NCBI GenBank assembly: GCA_021201335.1
Contig: JAJQFD010000040.1
Location: 1 to 64,000, forward strand
Source: Bacteroides sp.
GTDB taxonomy: Bacteria > Bacteroidota > Bacteroidia > Bacteroidales > Bacteroidaceae
Direction of reading: 5' to 3'
DNA length: 64,000 nucleotides
The translations under genes were made by a program, and so were the position numbers. The notes under the pieces are model-generated. The model did not search any database, was not told the origin of the DNA, and worked only from the letters and a program-made list of their open reading frames with translations. This document shows positions 16,435 to 25,947 of the stretch, in pieces; position 1 is the first letter of the stretch; the number at the start of each line of letters is the position of its first letter.

Positions 16435-17988
16435 TTACAATGGAATATTACCGTGCTTTTTGGCCGGGTTTATTACTTTCTTAGTCTGCAATTGCTGTAA
16501 AGCGCGAATAATACGGAAACGAGTATTTCTTGGTTCGATAACATCGTCAATATAACCGTATTTTGCAGCATTGTAAGGATTAGCAAAGAGCTTGGTGTAT
16601 TCTGCTTCTTTTTCAGCCATATATGCAGCAGGATCTGGAGCTTCTTTAGCTTCCCTTGCATATAATACTTCAACAGCACCAGCACCTCCCATTACTGCAA
16701 TTTCAGAAGTTGGCCATGCGTAGTTCATATCTCCGCGTAGCTGCTTGCAACTCATCACAATATGAGAACCTCCGTAAGATTTGCGAAGTGTTACAGTTAC
16801 TTTGGGTACGGTCGCTTCACCGTACGCATACAGTAATTTTGCACCATGAAGAATAACACCATTGTATTCCTGGCCTGTACCTGGAAGGAATCCGGGGACG
16901 TCAACCAATGTAACCAATGGGATATTGAAAGCATCGCAGAAACGTACGAAGCGGGCACCTTTACGAGATGCATTGCTATCCAGTACACCTGCTAAATACT
17001 TAGGCTGGTTAGCAACTACGCCGACGGATTGTCCATTAAAGCGAGCAAAACCGATAATAATGTTTTTGGCGTAATCTTGTTGTACTTCAAGGAACTCACC
17101 ATTATCTACAATAGCACCTATCACTTCATACATATCGTATGGCTTATTCGGGCTATCGGGTATAATTTCATTTAGAGAATCTTCTAAACGATCAATCGGA
17201 TCTGTACAGTTAATTAAAGGTGCTTCTTCCAAGTTATTTTGTGGAAGGAAACTAAGTAAACGACGAATTGTTCCTAGACCTTCTTCTTCTGTGGCAGCAG
17301 TAAAATGAGTAACCCCTGATTTAGAGGCATGTACGCTTGCACCTCCTAATTCTTCCTGAGTAACATCTTCGCCGGTCACTGTTTTTACCACTTTCGGACC
17401 GGTAAGGAACATGTAAGATGTACCTTCAGTCATCAGGATGAAGTCTGTAAGTGCGGGAGAATAAACAGCACCACCGGCACAAGGACCAAAGATACCTGAG
17501 ATTTGAGGTACTACACCCGAGGCCATAATATTACGCTGGAAAATCTCAGCATAACCTGCCAGTGCATTGATACCTTCCTGGATACGCGCACCACCCGAGT
17601 CATTGATTCCAATAACAGGTGCACCCATTTTCATGGCCATATCCATCACTTTGCATATTTTTTGAGACATGGTTTCAGACAGTGAACCTCCGAATACGGT
17701 GAAATCCTGTGCGAAAACATAAACAAGTCTACCTTCAATGGTTCCATATCCGGTAACTACTCCATCCCCGAGGAAATGTTTCTTTTCCTGCCCGAAGTTG
17801 GTACATCTGTGTTCAACAAACATGTCCAGTTCTTCAAAACTTCCTTCATCCAGTAATTGGGCAATACGTTCGCGCGCCGTGTATTTGCCTTTGGCGTGTT
17901 GTTTTTCAATAGCCTTTTCGCCACCACCTAAACGAGCTTTCGCACGGAGTTCGATAAGCTCTCTTACTTTTTCAAGTTGGTTACTCAT
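16435..17988 (-). CDS. mmdA: Methylmalonyl-CoA decarboxylase alpha subunit / propionyl-CoA carboxylase beta-type carboxyltransferase
   Basis: 517 residues, the usual length of acyl-CoA carboxyltransferases. Visible signatures are the N-terminal [15 protein letters not shown], the first oxyanion segment [26 protein letters not shown], and in the second half [13 protein letters not shown] and [17 protein letters not shown]. It transfers CO2 from methylmalonyl-CoA to the biotin of MmdC, yielding propionyl-CoA. The other operon members (epimerase, biotin carrier, Na+ pump subunits) support the decarboxylase direction in fermentation. The complex sits on the cytoplasmic face of the inner membrane. 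Confidence 0.93.
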   Translation of the reverse strand: MSNQLEKVRELIELRAKARLGGGEKAIEKQHAKGKYTARERIAQLLDEGSFEELDMFVEHRCTNFGQEKKHFLGDGVVTGYGTIEGRLVYVFAQDFTVFGGSLSETMSQKICKVMDMAMKMGAPVIGINDSGGARIQEGINALAGYAEIFQRNIMASGVVPQISGIFGPCAGGAVYSPALTDFILMTEGTSYMFLTGPKVVKTVTGEDVTQEELGGASVHASKSGVTHFTAATEEEGLGTIRRLLSFLPQNNLEEAPLINCTDPIDRLEDSLNEIIPDSPNKPYDMYEVIGAIVDNGEFLEVQQDYAKNIIIGFARFNGQSVGVVANQPKYLAGVLDSNASRKGARFVRFCDAFNIPLVTLVDVPGFLPGTGQEYNGVILHGAKLLYAYGEATVPKVTVTLRKSYGGSHIVMSCKQLRGDMNYAWPTSEIAVMGGAGAVEVLYAREAKEAPDPAAYMAEKEAEYTKLFANPYNAAKYGYIDDVIEPRNTRFRIIRALQQLQTKKVINPAKKHGNIPL

Positions 17989-18026
17989 GAAATTTATTAT
18001 TTAAAAATTAGTATTTTAAGAATTTA

Positions 18027-18092
18027 GAATACAGAAGTTAAGGAGTTAGAATCTCGTTGATATTTATTCTTAACTCCTTGATTTCTACATTC
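18027..18092. repeat. Imperfect hairpin in mmd operon spacer (mce-mmdA)
   Basis: AAGGAGTTAGAAT (18040) pairs with ATTCTTAACTCCTT (18066), with outer AGAAT/ATTCT pairing extending the stem. It lies between the epimerase and alpha-subunit genes. Confidence 0.55.
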
Positions 18093-18103
18093 TTAACTTT
18101 CAT

Positions 18104-18508
18104 TTATGATTCACACAATTCAGTTAATACACCCTGTGTGGATTTTGGATGAAGGAAGGCGATGTTAAGTCCTTCGGCACCTTTTCTGGGTGCTTTGTCT
18201 ATTAAGCGGATGCCCTGGCTTTCGGCTTCAGCCAATGCATTGGCAACACCGTCTTCAACGGCAAATGCGATGTGATGTATTCCTTGTCCCTTATTCTCAA
18301 TGAATTTGGCAATTGTACTCTCAGGGCTGGTTGCTTCCAGGAGTTCAATTTTAGTGTCTCCTACTTTCAGAAAAGCGGTTTTTACCTTCTGGTCTTCTAC
18401 TGTTTCGATGTTGTAGCATTTTAATCCCAATACATTTTCGTAATAAGGAAGAGCCTCTTCAATGCTTTTTACAGCAATGCCTAAATGTTCAATGTGTGAA
18501 ATCTTCAT
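18104..18508 (-). CDS. mce: Methylmalonyl-CoA epimerase
   Basis: 134 residues of the glyoxalase/vicinal-oxygen-chelate fold. Metal ligands fit: HLGIAVKS near the N-terminus (His9), GQGIHHIAFAV with His in the middle, and Glu near the C-terminus (GVLTELCES). It interconverts (R)- and (S)-methylmalonyl-CoA, linking methylmalonyl-CoA mutase to the decarboxylase encoded just downstream. It is the first gene of the five-gene propionate operon. Confidence 0.93.
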   Translation of the reverse strand: MKISHIEHLGIAVKSIEEALPYYENVLGLKCYNIETVEDQKVKTAFLKVGDTKIELLEATSPESTIAKFIENKGQGIHHIAFAVEDGVANALAEAESQGIRLIDKAPRKGAEGLNIAFLHPKSTQGVLTELCES

Positions 18509-18778
18509 AATTGTATTTTTAAATCAATATAATAATGTGAGTTTTTATGCAAAAAACAGCACAAAGAAAGAAATTAATTGGCTAATAAAGAAATATTTCT
18601 GCAATTAAAGTTCCGCTATTCAGAAGAAAAAAAGATGAGTTGTTTTTGTCGGCTTAATATGTACTTTCTCTTTGACTGAAAGTGAGATTAACAGGGTAGG
18701 TTGAAATTGATCTTTGGATGTTTGAAGAAAGTAATAGATGTAGGAAAAGAGATTTTGATGCAAAATTGAAAGCAAAGT

Positions 18779-19762
18779 TCAGGAATAGAATTTTCGTATA
18801 ATATTATTGATGAAATCCCACCGGATACGGAACCACCTACGGGTGCTACTTTGTTTTCCACCAAAATGAAGAACAAAATTGCGATAACCATGTTTTTGGA
18901 AGGGTAAGCCTACATCGGTAAATTCCAGATGTCTGTAGTTTCGCTTTTTTGCATCTTTCAGGGCTGCCCATACAGCAAGTATACCTGGATACTGTAGAGC
19001 ATACGTTTTTCTCATAGCTCCGGAGAACCAGAGATAAGCGTTCTCACCGGAAAACAAACAGGCAGATCCCCCAATTATTTTTCCTTTGTATTTAACAATA
19101 TATATTTTGGCCAGGTCTTTACTGATAAGCCATTGGTCAATTAGCTTAAAGAACTGTGAGGAAGGAAAATATTTTCGCATACGGGAAGAATATATTTTGT
19201 GTAGCATCCGGGAGAATTCCTGGATTTCTTCCGAAGTAGTTGCTTCACACACTTCTGCTCCACTCTTTATTCCTTTTTTGAGCTGACGATAGCGAGAGGC
19301 ATTGAAGCGGTCTTCTACTTTGTCAATGTCGTGTAGAGAATTTCTTACACGTAACCAGTTAATAGCAAAATAGCGATTGACCCTGAAGTGTTTATATCCA
19401 TCCAAAGCATTTTCCAGGTTTCTGAATTCAATGGCAAAAGAATGTCTTAACGCTTCGTTAGTAAGATGTTCCAGCATTTCGCCAAAAACAGCTTCTTTGT
19501 TTACGTTTTCTTCAGGATACTCTCCGATACCGTATATTTCACATCTTTTTCCGAGAAAAGTAGGTAATAGTAGGGTTTGTTTCCGAAGTACTGACAGTAG
19601 TTTTCCTACAATTTTTCCTTCTTCTGAGGCAACAATCATTAAAGGAGTATAGCCGGATGCTGCTTCATATAAGAGAAACAGATCTTTGGAATGAAAAATA
19701 TTATTTCCCGGTAATTCCGGAATATCTTTTCCACGATAATATGACGTTAATTTTAATGCCAT
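18779..19762 (-). CDS. FemAB/GNAT-like acyltransferase
   Basis: 327 residues with the split GNAT fold of FemAB-type proteins. The first half contains KIVGKLLSVLRK and IYGIGEYP; the second contains YIVKYKGKIIGGSACLFSGE, AYLWFSGA and HLEFTDVGLP, typical of the acyl-acceptor region in FemAB-like and BioF2-like acetyltransferases. Such proteins attach amino acids or acyl groups to cell-envelope precursors, but the substrate here is unknown. It is transcribed toward the mmd operon from a separate unit; the hairpin at 19798 separates it from the AraC-type gene. Confidence 0.75.
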   Translation of the reverse strand: MALKLTSYYRGKDIPELPGNNIFHSKDLFLLYEAASGYTPLMIVASEEGKIVGKLLSVLRKQTLLLPTFLGKRCEIYGIGEYPEENVNKEAVFGEMLEHLTNEALRHSFAIEFRNLENALDGYKHFRVNRYFAINWLRVRNSLHDIDKVEDRFNASRYRQLKKGIKSGAEVCEATTSEEIQEFSRMLHKIYSSRMRKYFPSSQFFKLIDQWLISKDLAKIYIVKYKGKIIGGSACLFSGENAYLWFSGAMRKTYALQYPGILAVWAALKDAKKRNYRHLEFTDVGLPFQKHGYRNFVLHFGGKQSSTRRWFRIRWDFINNIIRKFYS

Positions 19763-19797
19763 TATCGCAAATTTACTGTTTTATTTTATAATTAAGA

Positions 19798-19829
19798 GCC
19801 TGTTTTGAAATCATATCATCTAAACAGGC
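19798..19829 (-). terminator. Hairpin downstream of AraC-type regulator gene
   Basis: GCCTGTTT / AAACAGGC, 8-bp stem; the minus-strand continuation is AT-rich (TCTTAATTATAAAAT). Confidence 0.55.
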
Positions 19830-19900
19830 TTCTTCATTCTTTTGTTTTAGAGATCAGCAAAATAAAACAGTTTTGAAAATATTTAAACAGATTCCCTTCT

Positions 19901-20284
19901 TTATTTTTTGGCTTTCTTATGGAGAGATTCTGCTTTCTTCTGCTTTTTGTATTCAGCAGGTGATATACCCATAGATTCTTTAAAAAACTTGTAAAAAGTA
20001 GATTTACTTGTAAATCCGACCTCTTTGTAAAAGCCTTGTACAAACCGAGGGCTGTAGCGTTCGTCTGCCAATACACGTAAGGTTTCTTTTAGCCGGAATT
20101 CATTCACATAAGTACTGAAGTTTTTGCCAGTGATCTGATTAATTGCTCTGGATAATCTGTTCCGGGGCACTTCCATTTTGTTAGCTAGAGTAATTAAAGA
20201 AAGTTCAGGATCTTTGTATAGGCGCTGGCTTGTCATTAATTTACGTACCGCCTGAACAATTTCTTTGTCTGATAGAGTTTTCAT
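19901..20284 (-). CDS. AraC-family DNA-binding protein (HTH domain only)
   Basis: 127 residues from the ATG at 20284 (MKTLSDKEIVQAVRK). A longer frame exists upstream, but its leader has no domain and the chosen start has a GGAAC purine stretch before it. The protein is essentially one AraC DNA-binding domain with two helix-turn-helix units: LITLANKMEVPRNRLSRAIN and GFTSKSTFYKFFKESMG, followed by the usual SPAEYKKQ. No ligand-binding domain is present and the C-terminus is lysine-rich. Target genes are unknown. The candidate non-coding RNA at 20729-20576 is transcribed toward it. Confidence 0.8.
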   Translation of the reverse strand: MKTLSDKEIVQAVRKLMTSQRLYKDPELSLITLANKMEVPRNRLSRAINQITGKNFSTYVNEFRLKETLRVLADERYSPRFVQGFYKEVGFTSKSTFYKFFKESMGISPAEYKKQKKAESLHKKAKK

Positions 20285-20411
20285 AAAATAAGTTCCTGTA
20301 AAATTGTAATAAATAGAGTTAAGCTGCTGCAAATATAAGAAAAGATTACAAAATTGGAGCGATTTAATATATAAAATTTGTGGTTTTTGTTCAGATAACA
20401 AGAATGCAATG

Positions 20412-20448
20412 AAAAAAACGGGCTATTCCTCACGGAATTCCCGTTTTT
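20412..20448 (-). terminator. Intrinsic terminator at the end of the ncRNA transcription unit
   Basis: AAACGGG / CCCGTTT with an inner ATTCC / GGAAT stem, flanked by A-run and T-run so that either strand ends in U-rich RNA. No protein gene ends here; the unit upstream on the minus strand is the candidate ncRNA. Confidence 0.7.
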
Positions 20449-20575
20449 ACCTTCACTTTAGCAATTTTTACTGTTTACTAGCCATTATACAAATAAACCT
20501 TGTTTAAAAAACATTCAAGTAGTATGAGGCGAGAGAGAATACCTTTTTCTACTTTAGGTGTGCATATCTGTATTT

Positions 20576-20729
20576 TTAACCTAAGTCTTTATAGATGAAC
20601 AACGATTAATCAAGCAATAAAAAGACTTCTAAAGTATAAGACTCAGGTCCATGGCTTTCAACTAAGAAATAGTAGATTTTGTCATAGTTCTCTTCTGAGC
20701 TAGGTCAATCATTCATAACTAAGGTTAAC
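20576..20729 (-). ncRNA. Candidate 6S-like rod-shaped ncRNA
   Basis: No protein gene is present, but the minus strand has a full Bacteroidota promoter: TTTG at 20761-20764, a 19-nt spacer, and TACCTTTG at 20734-20741. From about 20729 the transcript begins UUAACCUUAGU, which pairs (one mismatch) with ACUUAGGUUAA at 20587-20576. Further nested pairs are UGAAUGAUU with AAUCGUUGUUCA, CUCAG with CUGAG, and AACUA with UAGUU. This long interrupted hairpin is the overall shape of 6S RNA. A strong hairpin terminator follows at 20448-20412, so the primary transcript may extend to about 315 nt. The 6S name is inference from shape only. Confidence 0.5.
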
Positions 20730-20733
20730 ATTA

Positions 20734-20764
20734 CAAAGGTAAGCCTAGAAAGAGAGGCATCAAA
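20734..20764 (-). promoter_or_regulatory. Complete Bacteroidota promoter (TTTG-19-TACCTTTG) for ncRNA
   Basis: The -33 box (plus-strand caaa, 20761-20764) and -7 box (20734-20741) are 19 nt apart, the consensus spacing. Confidence 0.65.
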
Positions 20765-20956
20765 AAAAAAGTGGTTAATTTTGAACCCTTTTACGGTTAA
20801 AAAGTGCTGTTTTTCTGATTTCCAAGGTTTGGATGTATATTGAAAGCAATATTAAACAGTTTTTAATGTGGAACTCAGGATATATTTTTGTGAGGAAATA
20901 AGTAACTCAATGATTTCATCCATATTATTGGGTTCTACTATTCCGATTATTTTCTT

Positions 20957-20964
20957 TATGTTTG
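20957..20964 (+). promoter_or_regulatory. -7 promoter element (TATGTTTG) of nitroreductase operon
   Basis: TAnnTTTG match 30 nt before the ATG at 20994. Confidence 0.45.
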
Positions 20965-20993
20965 TAATCAATTAATAAAATAGAGACTTGAAA

Positions 20994-21530
20994 ATGGAAA
21001 ATTTTAGTGAGTTAATTAAAATACGCAGGAGTGCCCGTAAATTCACAGAGCAGGAGTTAACCCAAGAGGAAGTTGTGACTTTGCTGAAAGCTGCTTTGAT
21101 GTCTCCTACTTCAAAACGGACAAATTCATGGCAGTTTATTGCGGTGGATGATAAAGATACACTCCAAAAGCTTTCTCATTGTAAAGAACACAGTGCTTCT
21201 TTTATAGCCGATGCTGTTTTGGCTATTGTTGTAACAGCCGATCCACTGGCAAGCGACGTGTGGATTGAGGATGCGTCCATTGCTTCAATAATGATACAAT
21301 TACAGGCGGAAGATCTGGGCCTAGGGAGTTGCTGGATACAAATCCGGGAGCGTTTTGCTGCTTCTGGTGTTCCTTCGGATGAATATGTGCGAGATCTATT
21401 GGATATTCCTTTGCAATTGCAGGTGTTATCTGTTATTGCAATCGGACATAAGGCGGTAGAACGCAAACCTTTTAATGAAGAACATCTTCTATGGGAAAAG
21501 ATACACATTAATAAATATGGTGGAAAGTAA
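20994..21530 (+). CDS. Nitroreductase-family flavoprotein
   Basis: 178 residues from the ATG at 20994; an upstream in-frame TTG is less likely. FMN-binding signatures are visible: IKIRRSARKFTEQEL near the N-terminus, ALMSPTSKRTNSWQF, and the C-terminal VLSVIAIGHKAVERKPF. QLQAEDLGLGSCWIQIR is the typical dimer/FMN segment. It probably reduces quinones, nitro compounds or flavins with NAD(P)H in the cytoplasm. It is the first gene of a run (nitroreductase, Rossmann protein, kdsC, maf) with gaps of 4-20 nt. Confidence 0.88.
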   Translation: MENFSELIKIRRSARKFTEQELTQEEVVTLLKAALMSPTSKRTNSWQFIAVDDKDTLQKLSHCKEHSASFIADAVLAIVVTADPLASDVWIEDASIASIMIQLQAEDLGLGSCWIQIRERFAASGVPSDEYVRDLLDIPLQLQVLSVIAIGHKAVERKPFNEEHLLWEKIHINKYGGK

Positions 21531-21542
21531 TTGCAGAGAAAT

Positions 21543-22358
21543 ATGTCTTTTCAGATAAAAGAGCTTCCGGTTGTATTTATTGGTGCGGGTAAGCTGGCGA
21601 CGAACCTCGCCAAAGCCATGTTTGAAAATGAGTTTCAGATCTTGGAAGTGTACAGCAGAACAAAGGAATCTGCAAAGGAACTGGCTGATAATGTGAACGC
21701 CAAATGGGTAACGGATTTACAGAACCTTACAACCAAGAATGCATTGTATATTGTTTCATTGAAGGATGCGGCTTTAGTGGATTTGTTGCCTCAAATAATA
21801 AAAGGTAGAGAAACATCTTTGCTGGTTCATACAGCGGGCAGTATTCCTATGAGTATTTGGGGAAATACATTGCGGCATTATGGTGTTTTTTATCCTTTGC
21901 AAACCTTCAGCAAAAAACATGAAGTTAATTTTAAAGAAATACCTTTCTTTATTGAAGCTTCTTCGCCGGAAGATGAAGACAAGTTAAAGGTTATAGCTTT
22001 GGCTTTATCAGAGAAAGTTTTTATCGCTGATTCGGAACAGAGAAAGAGTCTCCATCTTTCAGCTGTATTTGCCTGTAATTTTGTTAATCACATGTATGCA
22101 CTGGCGGCAGATTTATTACAGAAATATCAATTGCCATTTGAGGCATTACTGCCTTTGATTGATGAAACTGCTAGGAAAGTACATACTCTTTCTCCTGACC
22201 AGGCTCAGACGGGTCCTGCCGTCCGATACGATGAAAGTGTGATTAAAAAGCATTTGGACATGCTTGCCGATGAACCGTCTATGCAGGATATTTACCGTAT
22301 GCTGAGCCAGAGTATTCATATTTATCAGTCCTATATAACAACCAAAAAACAAGATTAG
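21543..22358 (+). CDS. Rossmann-like/DUF2520 dehydrogenase-type protein
   Basis: 271 residues from ATG 21543; an in-frame TTG abutting the previous stop is a weaker candidate. The N-terminus is a dinucleotide-binding Rossmann fold ([19 protein letters not shown]), followed by [12 protein letters not shown]. The C-terminal DUF2520 domain includes [19 protein letters not shown] and a conserved [14 protein letters not shown] segment. The fold matches proteins related to pyrroline-5-carboxylate reductase and F420-dependent oxidoreductases, but the reaction is unknown. It lies between nitroreductase and kdsC genes, in a conserved-looking cluster with maf. Confidence 0.85.
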   Translation: MSFQIKELPVVFIGAGKLATNLAKAMFENEFQILEVYSRTKESAKELADNVNAKWVTDLQNLTTKNALYIVSLKDAALVDLLPQIIKGRETSLLVHTAGSIPMSIWGNTLRHYGVFYPLQTFSKKHEVNFKEIPFFIEASSPEDEDKLKVIALALSEKVFIADSEQRKSLHLSAVFACNFVNHMYALAADLLQKYQLPFEALLPLIDETARKVHTLSPDQAQTGPAVRYDESVIKKHLDMLADEPSMQDIYRMLSQSIHIYQSYITTKKQD

Positions 22359-22362
22359 AGTT

Positions 22363-22884
22363 ATGTCGACAATTAATTATGACCTGAAACGAATTAAAGC
22401 GCTAGCTTTTGATGTAGATGGGGTATTAAGCAGTGAAGTTATGCTTTTGCATCCTAATGGGGAGCCAATGCGAACTGTGAATGTGAAAGATGGATATGCT
22501 CTGCAACTAGCTGTAAAACAAGGCTTACATATCGCTATTATTACGGGAGGTAAAACTGAATCCATACATAAACGATTTACTTCATTGGGTATAAAAGATA
22601 TTTATATGGGATCAAGCGTGAAGATACATGATTACCGTGATTTTCGGGATAAACATGGTTTAAAGGATGAAGATATTCTTTATATGGGCGATGATGTTCC
22701 CGACCTGGAGGTTCTGCAAACCTGCGGTTTAGCTTGTTGCCCCAAAGATGCCATTCCGGAAGTAAAAGCAATGGTACATTATATTTCTCATTATGAAGGT
22801 GGATATGGTTGTGGCCGGGATGTTCTGGAACAAGTAATGAAAGCACAGGGCTTATGGATGGCTGGTGATGCTTTTGGTTGGTAA
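22363..22884 (+). CDS. kdsC: 3-deoxy-D-manno-octulosonate 8-phosphate phosphatase (KdsC-type HAD)
   Basis: 173 residues, the usual size of the tetrameric C0-type HAD phosphatase KdsC. HAD motif I is FDVDGVLSS (Asp17 nucleophile, Asp19 acid/base), motif II is IITGGKTES, and motif IV is [12 protein letters not shown]. It removes phosphate from KDO 8-phosphate in the cytoplasm during lipopolysaccharide core synthesis. It starts 4 nt after the Rossmann gene and is followed 20 nt later by maf. Confidence 0.9.
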   Translation: MSTINYDLKRIKALAFDVDGVLSSEVMLLHPNGEPMRTVNVKDGYALQLAVKQGLHIAIITGGKTESIHKRFTSLGIKDIYMGSSVKIHDYRDFRDKHGLKDEDILYMGDDVPDLEVLQTCGLACCPKDAIPEVKAMVHYISHYEGGYGCGRDVLEQVMKAQGLWMAGDAFGW

Positions 22885-22904
22885 TTAAAATGAAATAAAG
22901 AAAT

Positions 22905-23480
22905 ATGTGGTTTAATAAATATAAATTGGTACTAGCCTCTAATTCTCCCCGTCGACAGGAACTACTTAAAGGTTTAGGAGTTGATTTTAAAGTGCGTGTA
23001 TTATCTGATCTGGAAGAATCTTTCCCCAAAAAGCTGCAGGGAGAAGATATTCCATTGTATATTGCCCGTTCAAAGGCACAGGCCTATAAAGCTGATATTC
23101 ATACAGATGAACTTTTAATTACTGCAGATACAATTGTTTGGTTGGATGGTGATGTATTGGGTAAACCTGAAGATCGCGACGATGCCATACAAATGCTCCA
23201 TAAGTTATCGGGGAAAACGCATCAAGTAATAACGGGTGTTTGTTTGACTACCACAGAATGGCAGAAAAGTTTCGCCGTAGTTACGGAAGTAACTTTTACT
23301 ATCTTAACAAATGAAGAGATAACATATTATGTCGACCAATATCAACCGATGGATAAAGCTGGTTCATATGGTATTCAGGAATGGATTGGATTTGTCGGGG
23401 TAGAAAATATTACCGGTAGTTTCTATAATGTAATGGGTCTACCAATTCAACGATTGTACCAAGAACTGAAACAGATATAA
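22905..23480 (+). CDS. maf: Maf-family nucleoside triphosphate pyrophosphatase
   Basis: 191 residues. The N-terminal LASNSPRRQELLKGLG is the Maf signature, ITADTIVWLDGDVLGKPED holds the catalytic acidic residues, and DKAGSYGIQEWIGFVGVENI completes the active site. Maf proteins hydrolyse dTTP/UTP or modified nucleotides to monophosphates in the cytoplasm and have been linked to septum control. The QYQP and DKAGSYGIQ segments suit the dTTP/UTP-type (YhdE) branch. It is the last gene of the operon; array C follows. Confidence 0.9.
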   Translation: MWFNKYKLVLASNSPRRQELLKGLGVDFKVRVLSDLEESFPKKLQGEDIPLYIARSKAQAYKADIHTDELLITADTIVWLDGDVLGKPEDRDDAIQMLHKLSGKTHQVITGVCLTTTEWQKSFAVVTEVTFTILTNEEITYYVDQYQPMDKAGSYGIQEWIGFVGVENITGSFYNVMGLPIQRLYQELKQI

Positions 23481-23535
23481 AAGTTCTCAAATATCAGAAT
23501 TATACCTTTCTTGAATGGAAAAGGAGAGGGTTCAA

Positions 23536-23673
23536 AATTTGGGCCGCGCAAGTCCTGGAACTTGGGCGGCCCAATTCTGTAGATTTGCGCAGCCTAAATC
23601 CAAAGACTTGCGCAGCCCAAGTATTTGTTTTTGCGCAGCCTCAGTTTATATTCTTGCGCAGCTCAAGTCTGCG
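23536..23673. repeat. Tandem array, 23-bp period, TTGCGCAGCC core (array C)
   Basis: Six units begin at 23536, 23559, 23582, 23605, 23628 and 23651. The inner four carry TTGCGCAGC at the same phase; the second holds the near-perfect palindrome TTGGGC-G-GCCCAA; the first has the core reversed (CCGCGCAAGTCC). It is the same family as array B at 6.3 kb and lies between convergent genes. Confidence 0.8.
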
Positions 23674-23734
23674 GATACTTTTATCTATGATCTTATAATC
23701 TCCGATTACTATGAGCATTAGCAGGATTGTTTTG

Positions 23735-25924
23735 TTATAGCAAATCTAGCATCAGTGGTATATCATCTTTATTAATGCCTTGAAAAATCAGATACATCGT
23801 ATCTTTGTGGAACATAGTAAGAAACTCTTGTTTGTCTTTACTGGCTTCAACGGATTGTGTATATAGTTTGATTGCATCTTCGATATGACTTAAACACCAA
23901 GCCAGATGACCCGCATTCAGATAATCTGAAGCTGTAGGGGCTTTCTCTAGTATCCTTTCATAATATCTTTTTGACTGCTCAAACTTGCCACTTACGAATG
24001 AGCACCACGCAATACCCCGCCAGACTTTTAAGTTTTCACTATCTATAAAATCCAGTTTGAAGAAGTAATTCAGTGCTTCATCGTTCTGGTCTAATTCAGC
24101 CAGGCAACTTCCGATGTTGAAAAGTATTTGTTTGTTTTCCGGAAGTGCAGTTTCGACTTTCCGGTAATATTCCAGTGCGTGCTTAAAGTCTCGTAAATTT
24201 CTGTAGCAAATAGCAAGATGTCTGTTTGTCCATAGATTGTCGGGTTTCAGTATATCTGCCTTATGGTAGTATTCAATTGCTTCTGCATACCGACGTTCTT
24301 TCTGACGACAATAACCAATCTTCTGATAGATCTCAGTTGTTCCCTCTGTCAATTCAAGCAGACTTTCGTAAATATTGGCCGCTTCACTCATATACTCTTT
24401 GCGGAATAAGAACTCGGCGATACTTTGCAAATATTCCGGTTTGCTGAGAATGGGTTGCAGGATGGTATATCTGTAGAGTTGGAGGGGCTCATTAAAAATA
24501 TCCCGGAACTGCATTCTTCGGGGAAATAGTTTGAAGAATCGATATAAATTATGTATGTAGAGGTTGCTCACAACTTCGGGACGCTCGAAATGTTTCTTAA
24601 AGGATTGAACCTTTTGATCGTCCATAATTTCATTCATTTGTTGTTCTGAAAGTTGACTGACCATTGATTCCCGTTGTCCCTGCGGTATGTGCATAATAGT
24701 GAAACACATTGAGTACTTATCACTGTCACAGAAGAAACCGGATTCAAGAATCATATTTATCAGTGGGCTTTTCTCTGCATTTAACTCTTTGATGACAGCA
24801 GAATGTTGGGGATCGAAAGGATAAAACCAATTCGCCATACTTTTGAAGAAGGGATATCCTTTGAGTTGCGCAAAAGTGCTCATGTAAATGTCTGCTCCTT
24901 CCATTTGCAGTTCGTTCATTTCACGAAGTTTGTCGGCCAGGGGAGAAGATTCCATATTTTGCAATATCCATTCCGGATTTTGGTCGTTTGCCCCGTCTTC
25001 ATTTTCATCAAAGTCGAACTTAGTATTTCGGGGTTGTACGCTTTTTATGACTTCTGGTATAATTTCTTCCCGCATTTTACGGTCTATCTTCGTCGTTTCC
25101 TGGCTGAGTAAAAGTTGTATTTGTACCCGGCTCAATTCCTGACTGAAATGTTCGGTTTCATTCAAAAGAGTAAGACGCGAAATGATCTCCGGATATAATA
25201 ACATCCGTTCATGATAAAGTTGAAACATGAAAGCAAGTCCTACCAGTGCACGTTGATTTACAATTGCAGTTTGATGTTCGTATGCTTTAAATAACCACAT
25301 TATTTTACGCAAATCAAAGCATTCCATCAGGCTCATGGTCACCGCGCTGACAAATAAACAGAGGTCATTTGCTGGTAGTAACATGGAAGTGAGTATTTCT
25401 GATGTCTCCTCCTGATCCTGAGAATTCCAGAAACTGTTAGTCCAGACAAAATCAAATAAATTCTGATTGGTTTCTTCATGCTTCTTCCTGATATTCTGGG
25501 CATTTTCCATATTCTCATGGAGTAAGCCTGCGACTGCTATTTCTTCCGTAAAGCTCTCCAGACTCATTAAATAATCTTTGATAGATTGTTGCGGAAGAGT
25601 TTTGGCATAACTTGAAGTGCTGAAATATAATCGATTTGATACAGAGCTTGTTTTAATAATACGTGCTTGATCGGTCAACGTCAATGTATCGGTCAATAAG
25701 CGGGTATGCATCTTTTGGCGCTCCGGGTCAATAATATTCCGGCGCATATATTCAAGCATATAACCGTAAGAGGTTTCAATACGCTCTAACTCATCGATTA
25801 GTTTTCGATTGTCCGGAATATCAAAAATGAAGACGAACAGTTTCGCTACTGCATCCTTTAATTGTTTCCGGCGAATGAGTTTAATAATCTCTTGATATTG
25901 ATCGTTTATAGTAGATTCGGTCAT
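23735..25924 (-). CDS. Large tetratricopeptide-repeat protein
   Basis: 729 residues from the ATG at 25924 (MTESTINDQYQEII); an upstream in-frame ATG would overlap the preceding gene. No signal peptide, so probably cytoplasmic. Residues 1 to about 480 are mostly helical with no recognised motif. From about residue 500 there are consecutive TPR units (SEAANIYESLLELTEGTTEI, YAEAIEYYHKADILKPDNL, FKHALEYYRKVETALPENK, NDEALNYFFKLDFIDSENL, EQSKRYYERILEKAPTASD). Such superhelices act as protein-protein scaffolds. The gene is 23 nt downstream of the DUF418 gene, probably in the same operon. Confidence 0.8.
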   Translation of the reverse strand: MTESTINDQYQEIIKLIRRKQLKDAVAKLFVFIFDIPDNRKLIDELERIETSYGYMLEYMRRNIIDPERQKMHTRLLTDTLTLTDQARIIKTSSVSNRLYFSTSSYAKTLPQQSIKDYLMSLESFTEEIAVAGLLHENMENAQNIRKKHEETNQNLFDFVWTNSFWNSQDQEETSEILTSMLLPANDLCLFVSAVTMSLMECFDLRKIMWLFKAYEHQTAIVNQRALVGLAFMFQLYHERMLLYPEIISRLTLLNETEHFSQELSRVQIQLLLSQETTKIDRKMREEIIPEVIKSVQPRNTKFDFDENEDGANDQNPEWILQNMESSPLADKLREMNELQMEGADIYMSTFAQLKGYPFFKSMANWFYPFDPQHSAVIKELNAEKSPLINMILESGFFCDSDKYSMCFTIMHIPQGQRESMVSQLSEQQMNEIMDDQKVQSFKKHFERPEVVSNLYIHNLYRFFKLFPRRMQFRDIFNEPLQLYRYTILQPILSKPEYLQSIAEFLFRKEYMSEAANIYESLLELTEGTTEIYQKIGYCRQKERRYAEAIEYYHKADILKPDNLWTNRHLAICYRNLRDFKHALEYYRKVETALPENKQILFNIGSCLAELDQNDEALNYFFKLDFIDSENLKVWRGIAWCSFVSGKFEQSKRYYERILEKAPTASDYLNAGHLAWCLSHIEDAIKLYTQSVEASKDKQEFLTMFHKDTMYLIFQGINKDDIPLMLDLL

Positions 25925-25947
25925 ATTTTTAGAACAAACTTTTTTTG

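Noticed and set aside
23515..23721. 68-codon frame over array C
   Set aside because: By-product of the repeat, with the same Ala-Gln-Pro pattern as at 6.3 kb.
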